Source: Anopheles merus
Taxonomy: Eukaryota > Arthropoda > Insecta > Diptera > Culicidae
Reading direction: 5' to 3'
DNA length: 64,000 nucleotides
Assembly: GCF_017562075.2 (NCBI RefSeq)
Contig: NC_054084.1
Coordinates: 36,646,499 to 36,710,498, forward strand
Of the stretch, positions 22,995 to 31,602 are shown piece by piece; positions within the stretch are counted from its first letter, which is position 1; every line of letters starts with the position of its first letter. The translations under genes and the position numbers were made by a program. The notes under the pieces are model-generated. The model saw nothing but the letters and a program-made list of their open reading frames with translations, was not told the origin of the DNA and ran no database searches.

Positions 22995-25907
22995 TTACAC
23001 AGAAACACTATTTTAAGTAAATTGTATTAGTAAGTAGTGTTTCGGTTACTTAAATTCTCATTTCGAACTTTAATAAAGCAACCCAAAAAAGTGTGGAAGA
23101 AAATCATTTACAGCATGAAACAGTAACCCCAAAAATACTATCAAATTTATCTGGCCCCTTAACCTTCCTTTTCAGCCAGATTCTGTTAAATAAATGTTTT
23201 GTCAACACTGTTTATCATCTTTGTGTAGTTATCGATCACAACCATAGGTCTCACTGTGTCCTTATGGAAGCTTTCGTGATGGTATAGTGATCATGTTGCA
23301 CGATGTATCGATAGACACATCGACAATTCTCACTTATGTGACTGAAGCAAACCTCGAGACACAAGCTAAAAATGTTGTTGTGCCTAAATTAGGAGAATTT
23401 TATAAAATAAATGAATATTAAATAGATATTTTCCAGAAAATATTGCAAATACAATGCTGTAGTACTTTACCAAACATTGAATAAAAAACAGTCGAGGAAC
23501 ATTTCTGTAGACTTTTGGAACATAAAACTATACCATGATAAAACACATCGAAAAACAAAAATTGTTGATCTTCAGTCCACTCGGCTCAATAACCGTTTCT
23601 TGCTTTTCTTCTATCACCCCGCGTTAACGAGCACACGCTTTGATTGATCCCATTCGTCATGGCAACGGGACAGCCAAACGGAATAGCAGGCGCAGCAGCA
23701 GCAGCATTGTGCTCCAAATTTCGCTACAGCAATCGCCATACATCGCCGAAAATTAATTAGAACGATAGCACCCAGCATCGGCATGGAAAAGAAAATGGCC
23801 AAGAATAACAAATGCAACAACAACAACAAAAAACCCAGACGCACGCACAAGCTCGTATCAAAATTCCTATTGGACCGTTCCACCCAGACCCAAGAGACGA
23901 ACCTTGTCTTTATCTCTCCGTCGCCCCACTGAAATGAAGACATAAAACGTTTGGACCAGCAACCAGCTACGGCGGCCATCAACAACAACAACAACGGTGT
24001 TGATGATGGCGATGAGGCTCTTTATCGTGTAATCAAGCGGACACCCATTAGCCATTGCGACGGCAGGGCAGGCCTTCGGGGGTTTCGGGCGTCTTCTGCA
24101 CTTTTCCACTGGATGGATCACATAATTTTCGTGATCCGTGTGGTTCAGCCTTCCTACCCAGCAGTAAGGGTGATGGCAAAAGACGGACGAATGATGATAG
24201 CAAGAGCAACGGGCTGCCATAAAATCTCCGTTTGTTCGCTCGACGCATGTATCTTGACCGCATCGAATCTGTGGCTGGTGGCCGAACCAGTCACCAGCGC
24301 CATTGTCTATGCACCTCCACCCCTGCCCCCTCCCGAAAATATGCCCATTTCTAGCTCCGTTTATTATTAGCGCTACAAGCCATTAATTAGGGCTGGATAG
24401 CAAATGTGGAATTAGTTTGTGTGGCATGGTGGCGTTAACTGATTAAATTTGCTAGGACCCTTTGCGGGGTGAGGGATGATTCACAAGACAAAGTGCGTTG
24501 AACTTTTATCATTCCTTTCCCTTTTTGTTGTTGTTAGAAATCAATCATATCACTATGAAAGCTGGAGGTTTGTTATTAATTTATCAAGCAAACGAGATCC
24601 AATACTGGAGACACTTTTGTTCACCAAAACCGCTGAGATACATCGACAAGCTTTCTTTCTATTTAATCAGACCCTCGAGAGCCTATCGTGTGGCCCACGT
24701 TGAATGTGTAAGGGTTTTAATAAATAACGTGCAATTGTAACTATTTTAATCCTAAACTTTTTCTAATACCCTCTTTTTAAGACCACATTAATTTTGCATT
24801 ATAAGAAAGCTGTAGACATTTCATAGAATTTGTTAGTGTTTTCTAATCAAAGCGAGATTGAAACATTCATTCATTAGCTAAAGTTAGGCTCAAAATGGGC
24901 CTGAGAAACGTTATTTGTACGGCAAAGTGGCCCTCGAACTGAAAATTTTGGACACCTCTGATCTAATGTGCAAAAAACAAGCCACAAAACGTTTCTTCCA
25001 CGAGTTATTGCAAACGTGCTAATCAACACGTGACTGTTGCGTAAACGTGTGAGCTGCATAATGCCAAGCAAATCGTATTGTAAGGGCACCAGAAAAAAAC
25101 AACCATTAAATGACGATTATTTTAGTCATGATTTTAAAAAAGCATCTGTGTAGTGTTTGTGTGTGTATTGAATTAGTTGACTAATAATTTTATGACTAAT
25201 AGCAGAACACCACGAACCGTTTGCTGCGCGCTAAGTCGACTTTGGAAAGCTTTTGTCGCAGTGAGCTTATTTTTTATCCTTTACTAGAACGAATTCTGAC
25301 GGATAGATGGCGCTACCGTATCGAACTTCGCCGAGGGGTACATCGATGGCTTCGTGTATGTCTTTTTTTCTTTTCTTCACAATCAAAGCTATTACTAAGA
25401 ATAATTCGACAAAACAGCATGTTTAATTAGCATAACTTAGCTAACCTAGTTGGTTTGCTTTTCTTTCTGTTTCTGTCTACTTACCCTTTGATATTCTACA
25501 GCATGACTATTTAAAGCTGTTACCAGTTCTGATGGCCCTAAAAGACTAGAATATTCGTACTGTTCAGTTGTCACTTTTTTTTAGTTTAAATCTCACATAC
25601 CACATCGAATTAGTAATCAAAAGAATGGTTAAAAACAAAATGTAATTAGATGAAATCTAGTTCTACAAACGTCACTCGTATGACCAAGAAGCAACACACG
25701 TTCGCGACACAGTGCAGAATGACCCCGCAAACCGGTTTTGTCTCTTTGTTCAATGCAATTGTAGTCCCACGAAATAAAGACGTGTTCAAGTGTAGTCTAC
25801 TTTGATCGAATCTTCAGCACAACAAATCATCAAAAATGTAAGTTATCACTTGAAGCTAAACACTAAACATACAGCTACAACACAAGGAATTCTTACGTTC
25901 TTAAGAA
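22995..25907. other. Intergenic, no gene recognised
   Basis: AT-rich flanks surround a GC-balanced block (23600-24370) with CAG and CAACAA runs and TAATTAG homeodomain-type cores (near 23753 and 24384). No coding signal. A hAT-like end lies at 24886-24960. Confidence 0.4.
24886..24960 (-). mobile_element. Solo hAT-like transposon end
   Basis: Read on the minus strand the block starts CAGAGGTGTCCAAAATTTTC and continues TTCGAGGGCCAC. This is the consensus look of hAT-Charlie-type termini (CAGGGGTGTCCAAA then GAGGGCCAC). I could not find a partner end, so this is probably a remnant. Confidence 0.4.
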
Positions 25908-25913
25908 TTTATT
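25908..25913 (-). terminator. Polyadenylation signal of POMP
   Basis: AATAAA on the minus strand, about 65 bp after the POMP stop codon. Confidence 0.7.
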
Positions 25914-25975
25914 CCAAACCCCAACACTCCGTGCTCGCCTCTGCTGTTATTGTGTATAAACAATCCACTTCCTTC

Positions 25976-26523
25976 TTACATCCCCAATGCCTTCTCCATC
26001 ACTGCATGGGGCTGACGCATCACTTCCTGGTGCTCCTCCAGGTTAAAGATGTCCGAGAATTCGATCATTTCATCCCGGCCCGTTAGCACGTCGCGGGCCA
26101 AATTTGTCGACGGAAGGAACGGCAAATGGCCAACCTTCGAAACGGCTTTCAGTTCCATCGCAATTTTCAGCGGGGCCGCTAGTCCCTCGTGCTTTCGCAG
26201 CATTTGCATGTTGAGATTGTGACGATGTTGGTCGAACTGTGAAGTAAACAATTTAGAACATTAGTTGCAATGAAAAGTTCCGGAAGCCGGTTGCGAACAG
26301 CACTCACGTTCAGCTCGGACTGCTTCAGCGGATGGACGGCCTGCAGTTGGGCGACGCAAGTTTCATCGCGCGGCTCCAGATGGCCCATGAACTCGTTGAA
26401 TGTGGCCGGCATTTTCGGCGTTACTTTAATGGCAGCGTCCTGGTGGAAAGTGGAAATTGTTAAATAAGAATGTGAGCAAAGTGTGATGGTTTAGTTTAAC
26501 ACTCTATTCGCCAGCTTACCATC
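25976..26523 (-). CDS. POMP: Proteasome maturation protein (POMP/UMP1)
   Basis: The 131-residue product is the chaperone that scaffolds assembly of the 20S proteasome half-mers and is degraded as their first substrate. Three exons on the minus strand: 26521-26523 (the ATG alone), 26308-26439, and 25976-26236. Splice signals are gtaagc / ccaccag and gtgagt / ttcacag, both phase 0. Family landmarks are HPLKQSELN, the central MQMLRKHEGLAAPLKIAMEL, then LPFLPSTNLARDVL, DEMIEFSDIF and the C-terminal EVMRQPHAVMEKALG. Length agrees with the human protein (about 141). The start codon is cut from the rest of the frame by the first intron; exon 2 has no in-frame ATG before KMPATFNEF, and using that one would drop ten conserved-type residues. 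The gene is divergent from the OHCU decarboxylase gene and shares its upstream region. Assignment is secure. Confidence 0.92.
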
Positions 26524-27140
26524 TTGATACAGTTTAGTTTAGGTGAGAATGATCGCGTCCACAAGAAATGTTTTGCTTTTTGCAAGTAATGATGTGCCGA
26601 CTTTGACAGTTCCGGTGCTGTCATCGCGCCGAAGCCGTCAAACCCCCTTCAGAAACGGCATATCGTGAAATTGTTTGGTCGACTTGAAATTTTGTTTAAT
26701 TTTTGTTTGCCTTCGTTTCCAAACAGTTTTGATAATTTGTGCAAGTCATGTTGGAACAATTGTACGAAAATTAATTGTGCAATTATAAATTTACATCAGT
26801 GAACTGAATGCAATACGTGTTTCGATTAATTAAATATTTTTCAATGTAGACTACTGTAGCGGAATTGGTGCTATCAGAATTGCAGCACACCGTTGCCAAA
26901 ATGAGCAAATGCTTTCTCGCGTAGACTTCGTCACAGTTTGTGTGAGCACATGTCGTCGCCGAGATGCGTTTTAAAATAACAACAGAGATAGTAAACAGCG
27001 ATTAAAGGTCCATCAATCAGCCCCAGAACTTCGCCGCACGGGCTCTGATTGTTCCACGCTCGAAAGTATTTGTTATCTGCGACCGCCAAGCGCATTCAGT
27101 CACCTTCCAAAGTTCCTAGCATACATACCAAAACAGCGAG
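26524..27140. promoter_or_regulatory. Shared upstream region of POMP (-) and OHCU decarboxylase (+)
   Basis: The two start codons diverge with about 620 bp between them. The interval has no coding potential and holds the 5' UTRs of both genes. No TATA box stands out; a bidirectional promoter is an inference from the arrangement. Confidence 0.5.
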
Positions 27141-27835
27141 ATGTAAGTGGTGTTTAATTTGCGTGCAATTTGCGTTACTATAGTGTTAAACATAAGCATA
27201 CGTTCGAACAAGCATTAAGGTAACATTCATTTACAGGCGCCCTAAATTGACGCTCCAACAGCTGAATGCGCTCTCGCCCGGAGAGTTTCACAAAACGTTC
27301 GAAAACGTGATAGAATGCTGGCCAGAAGCTGCCATATTCTGCTCGGCCCTGTTGCCCTTCAAAAGCTTCGCCACCATGATCGCTGCCTTCCAAAGCTATC
27401 TGGAGCGCTTGCCCGCCGAGACGAAGCTGAAAATACTGCGCCTCTATCCCGATCTGGCCGGGAAAATGCTGGACACAAACCAACTGTCGGAAGACTCAAC
27501 AAACGAGCATGCATCGGTGGGTCTGGATAACTTGTCGCCGGAGGACAAAAAGAAGCTAACGGATCTGAACGAAAGGTAAGAGCCGATGCCACGATTAGGA
27601 TTAACATTACAAGGCAAATTTTAACTCCTCTGTTACTATCTATCGTTGCAGTTACAAGGCAAAGTTTGGATTTCCGTTCGTGGTTTGTGTTCGGGAAGCG
27701 TCCAAGTTTGAAGTGATACTTCGCAGCGTATCGGAAAGAATCCATCACACCGTTGAGCAGGAGCTGGAAATTGCATTGGAGGAGGTGAAGAAAATTTGCC
27801 GCCTACGAATCTTGCAGTTGGTTGACAATCTGTGA
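27141..27835 (+). CDS. OHCU decarboxylase (URAD-like) with altered active-site motif
   Basis: The 174-residue product belongs to the 2-oxo-4-hydroxy-4-carboxy-5-ureidoimidazoline decarboxylases, the last step from urate to S-allantoin. Exons: 27141-27142 (first two bases of the ATG), 27237-27575 and 27652-27835, with donors gtaagt and gtaaga. The start codon is therefore split AT|G by an intron. Family landmarks are LNALSPGEFHKTFENV, the PFKSF region, PDLAGK, LTDLNESYKAKFGFPFVVCV and a terminal EEVKKICRLRI. The expected catalytic His of HPDL (His67 in the human enzyme) is Tyr71 here (TAT at 27445-27447), and the position of human Gln88 is His92, while Ser88 and Glu91 are kept. Family membership is secure; activity is doubtful. 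It is convergent with transformer-2. Confidence 0.88.
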
Positions 27836-27889
27836 AACTGGTTAGAATACCGTGCTAAATGTTGCTGAAAATGGTGTTATTTTCATTTT

Positions 27890-27895
27890 AATAAA
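27890..27895 (+). terminator. Polyadenylation signal of OHCU decarboxylase gene
   Basis: AATAAA 55 bp after the stop codon. Confidence 0.75.
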
Positions 27896-27999
27896 ATTTG
27901 GTAAAAGGCTGTTTCCCCCTTTGAAGCTAATCCTTGGAGTATATTTACAGGATTTTTGTTCTATTGTTTGCAATAAATTATATTTATAACATTAAGAAT

Positions 28000-28485
28000 G
28001 ATATTATCAACGAGATAGTACAGAGATCGATCGATGAGTACAGAGAGGTGTTGAATGGAATTAAATAATGAAACCTTTTCGTTGCATCCAAACTGCCCAC
28101 GATGCGCCTACTTCCGGAAAACATTGATGCAAATGAAACGCAGTCTGGAAAATAAGAAAAACATTGATTATTAGACTAAGTTATGCGTTAAAATATCGAT
28201 CAAATGCAAAACAATTGTAAAAATGAATAAGAAAATATGAAAGCTCAATTCCAAACCTTTTTCACATGCTTGTAAGGAAAGACAAACATGCGTCTTTTCT
28301 CTTGACTTTTCCCTTAGCATTTAAATTAATTTGCACAAACACGGCAAAGAACAACAACATTTTCGTTATTTCTTTGACTTTTTCCCTGTGTACACTACAG
28401 AACCGTTCCAAATTTTCTGTGTTCAAGACTTCTACTTTTTCGACTTACATTATTGTCCGGCACATGCTCCTGCTACCATAGGGCC
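28000..28485 (-). other. tra2: Probable 3' UTR of transformer-2, with a spliced 3' UTR intron
   Basis: Downstream of the tra2 stop the minus strand offers a consensus donor (gtaagt at about 28445-28450) and an acceptor (cttattttccag ending at about 28146), which suggests an intron inside the 3' UTR. No clear minus-strand AATAAA was found, so the 3' end is open. Confidence 0.4.
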
Positions 28486-29360
28486 TCAATGGCTCTCATA
28501 GGACGAACGGGAATACGAACGAGATCGGCGGCGGCGTCGATGCTCCTCATGGTGTGATCGGTTCCGCGGGGACGGAGAGTGGCTAGCGAGAGTGAAAATT
28601 ATAAAACCAAAAACCAAATTACCCATCAACCATACCACTGAAAAGGTCCCACACCTCCTATGAACACTTTCCCTTGCTAGGTGGCAACGGGGTTTCCATT
28701 CCGATTCTAACCTGTACTGCCTTCGGCCCATGTACACGCCCGGCGTGGGCGGATGGGGCTGATCCGTGATGGAGTAGTCGACGCGAATGCGCCGGCCATG
28801 GATCTGCAGCCCGTTGCAGTTCGCACGCGCGATCGATGCCTCGGCCTGCGACTTGAAGTACACAAATCCGAACCCGCGCGACAGCCGCGTCTTGGCGTCG
28901 TAGATCACAACCGACTTTTCCACCGTGCCAAAGTGGCAGAAGATATCGTTCAGGTACGGCTCCGTCGTGTACACGCTCAGTCCGAACACGCCCAAGCAAC
29001 GGCTCGGTTCCGGCGAATCGACCCGGATCCGGCTGCGCGAGGCGTTCGGCGCAGTGGAGCTTTTCCGATGGCGCGACCGTCCACGCGGCGACCGGGAAGC
29101 GGAGCGATTGCGCCGGTAGCGATCCCGCGAATCGGAACGGCTGCGCCGGCTCCGGTGGCACCGGTCCACACTTCTAGACCGGTGCCGGTGGTGCCGGTCG
29201 CCATCTTCCTCGTACCGGCGGCTGGTACGGCGATCCGAACTACGATACGATGAGGAGGTCTGTGTATGTGGGGTTACGCAATTGGTGCAACGCTTCGTTA
29301 GTGTATTCTGAGTTGAGCGCTTAAGCCGTTTTTGGTTTACTCGTTAGTTATACTTGCCAT
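28486..29360 (-). CDS. tra2: Transformer-2 splicing regulator (SR-like RNA-binding protein)
   Basis: The product is the Tra2-type RNA-binding protein that, in insects, partners in sex-specific splicing of doublesex. Exons on minus: 29358-29360 (ATG), 28712-29259 and 28486-28582, giving 215 residues. Order: N-terminal Arg/Ser region (about residues 2-85), one RRM (about 88-165) with RNP2 LGVFGL and RNP1 RGFGFVYF, the Tra2-specific linker HPPTPGVYMG (170-179), then a short C-terminal RS tail ending SRSSYESH. The first intron uses a GC donor (gcaagt) directly after the ATG, with acceptor atacacag; exon 2 has no in-frame ATG before the linker, so a separate start exon is required. The second intron (28583-28711, gttaga / tcgctag) is 129 nt, in frame and free of stops, so retention would insert 43 residues. 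The N-terminal ATG is the least certain part. Confidence 0.88.
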
Positions 29361-29787
29361 TTTTCGGTGGATTCTTTTGGAGCAGGAAAATTCACAACAG
29401 GTGGAAAACTAGGTCCGATGAGGTGTACGGCTGTGACAATTATGAACATGTCCAGACACAATGGTTGCTGGACAGACGGAGGATGGTTGCCCATGGCAAC
29501 CAAAAGAAGTACATCCATGGTAACTACGTTGCCTGCTGGGATTTTGCTACGCCAAATTAGACAGCAGCTGTCAAAAAATACAGAATTTAGCGAAAAAATG
29601 GCGACAGATCCAGATCATTATTGTTTCTCTTAAGCTATTTTCTAAAATTTCACCCTGTAAGTAATTGAAAAAGCATCGTCTAGCTTTGAACGCCATGTGC
29701 CGATACATCCATGAATCATCTAATTACCGGTAACCCAGCGTCAGCGTGCCTACGTGCGCTTTTGCATTAATCTTGCTGCTTGCAGGT
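29361..29787. other. Upstream region of transformer-2, non-coding
   Basis: No recognised gene. A short plus-strand frame (ATG at 29598, 11 codons) is followed by a strong donor (gtaagt at 29657), which may belong with the exon-like segments at 29788-30100. Confidence 0.3.
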
Positions 29788-29937
29788 ATGTTCCGCCGCC
29801 TCTCTACAAAGATGGAAGTGGTAAACATAGAACAAGTATTTACCTTTTCCGATATCACAGCAACGAAAGAAAAAGCTAAAACCTCATTAAACGATATCAA
29901 TAACAATTTCCCGATAGCAATATCGGAAAAAATGTAG
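29788..29937 (+). CDS. Possible small ORF in a spliced transcript, function unknown
   Basis: An acceptor (gctgcttgcag) at 29785 precedes an ATG by two bases; 49 codons follow (MFRRLSTKMEVVNIEQ and on, ending ISEKM). About 35 bp after the stop is a strong donor (gtaagtatg near 29974) and then a further acceptor (ttctgttccag near 30050). The three well-spaced splice signals suggest a real transcript on plus. The peptide resembles no family I know; its basic start could be a mitochondrial leader. It may equally be non-coding. Confidence 0.22.
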   Translation: MFRRLSTKMEVVNIEQVFTFSDITATKEKAKTSLNDINNNFPIAISEKM

Positions 29938-29974
29938 AACAAATTCGGCAACTGAAGCGTTCGGAGTGTTACGG

Positions 29975-31602
29975 GTAAGTATGTACGTGGTTCTCTCGTC
30001 TTGTTCAAATATACAGACGCGTTAAGATCAATATTTACCTTCTGTTCCAGGGCTGCACCGAAGCGCAACATGCTGATCCTTTCAGGTGTTCCAGTGCTCA
30101 ACATATCAGGCCGCACCTTATCAAATGTATCGTTCGTTCGGGGTGATAGTAACCAGAATTGGTGTGGTGTGGTTCAATATGATTAACCAATTACATCTTT
30201 ATGGGTGATAAGCAAACGGCGAACGCTTGCGAGCGCTGTCCGCTCAGAGTTATTAGAAGTCAATCAGAAATCATTTTTCTTTTCAAAAATCTTCAAAATT
30301 ACAACGTCCATCAACACAAAGGCGACCGCTAGGCTGGAATGGTTTACTCAGCGCTGACGCAAACCGTTGCGTTCGTGTCAATCAGCACGGGGAAAGATAT
30401 TGCACGAGAATGATGAAATTCAATCATTGCATTGGATCTTGTTGTCTCCCAATCGCCCCGGGAGTGTTGCATAATGCTGCAAATTTCAATGATTCTGCTA
30501 ACACCAATCGCATCGAGAACAATTTCGCCGATAGAGTGCAACAGTTATGAGGAGTGCATACATCGGTGAAACGAATTAGAAATTCACATCACACTCGTAA
30601 CGAAAAAGACAAATATCGTTTTCAAGCGACGTGCCCTTCTATTATCCTCCCAAAAAATAAAGAAGGCACACAACACACACACGCTCTAATGACAGAAGCG
30701 TGGCAATGAGACCCCATAACAAGCGTTCAGAGTTCGGCCACATTACATCGTCTGTTCCGTTTGTGTCGGCGGCTTCGCCTATAGCCCATAATCCATACAT
30801 TTCGATAGAAAAGGGTAGAATAACAAAACACGACAAGAAAAGCTAATGCTAAGATGGTCCCCCGGTGCCGGTTGTTTTCTTCTTCGAGCTGCAAGAGAAG
30901 AGAATAGATAAAAGCGCGGCAGCGTGTGCGCAGTACATAGAAAACAAAACTCTCAATAGCGTGCGACTGTGTGCGTGAGGGTGGCGGCGAATTTCAAACT
31001 AAACACACCGTGGTTTAACGAAAGTGAAGAAGTGAATGTAGTAATTAAAAATAACGCGTGTAGCCATTTAGCTATTCCAATCAGAAAAGGAGATATCGAT
31101 TCTAGCTATCAATCCCCAGTAGGAATCTTATCGTAACCCCGTTTGACCGTTTTCATCCATCTCGCTGATCCTGGTGGTGTGTTTGCCTTTGCTGCGTGTG
31201 CGTGCGTTAGTGTTGGTGAAAGCGCCGAACGACCGAAAAACTCGTTCTCGCGTCTCGCTGGATTCCGCATGGTGTGTGCGCGCGCGAACCGTTTGCGTAG
31301 CGTTTGCCTTCGCTGGCTCATTCATCGAACGACCGGGCCGGGAGTCGGACCACAAAAGCTGTTCCGTGCCTGCTGCGTGAAGTCAAACCTAGCGTGTCGT
31401 GGGTTCTTATCCCCAAGCCGTGTACCACACAACTTGGGAGTGTTGTGCAGTGTAAAGGGGCACACGTAGCACCCGTGTGCACTGTGTGTGTGTGTGTGTT
31501 TGTGTGCGTCAAGAGGAGATTCCTCACGAGCGTGAGTTAGCGTTGTGAAGTGAAGAAAGAAACGATAAGAAGCGGAACGATATTTACGGAAAATCTATCA
31601 TC
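29975..31602. other. Intergenic and 5' UTR of the SLC17-type transporter
   Basis: No coding signal. The last 0.7 kb is GC-richer and presumably includes the 5' UTR of the transporter; a TATA-like box lies at 30908. Confidence 0.45.
30908..30935 (+). promoter_or_regulatory. Candidate core promoter of the transporter gene
   Basis: ATAAAAG at 30908-30914 is followed by an initiator-like GCAGTAC at 30930-30936. The spacing is a little short and the match is modest, so this is only a candidate. Confidence 0.25.

Noticed and set aside
28753..29253. 166-codon plus-strand frame opposite transformer-2
   Set aside because: Antisense shadow of the RS-rich and RRM coding exon.
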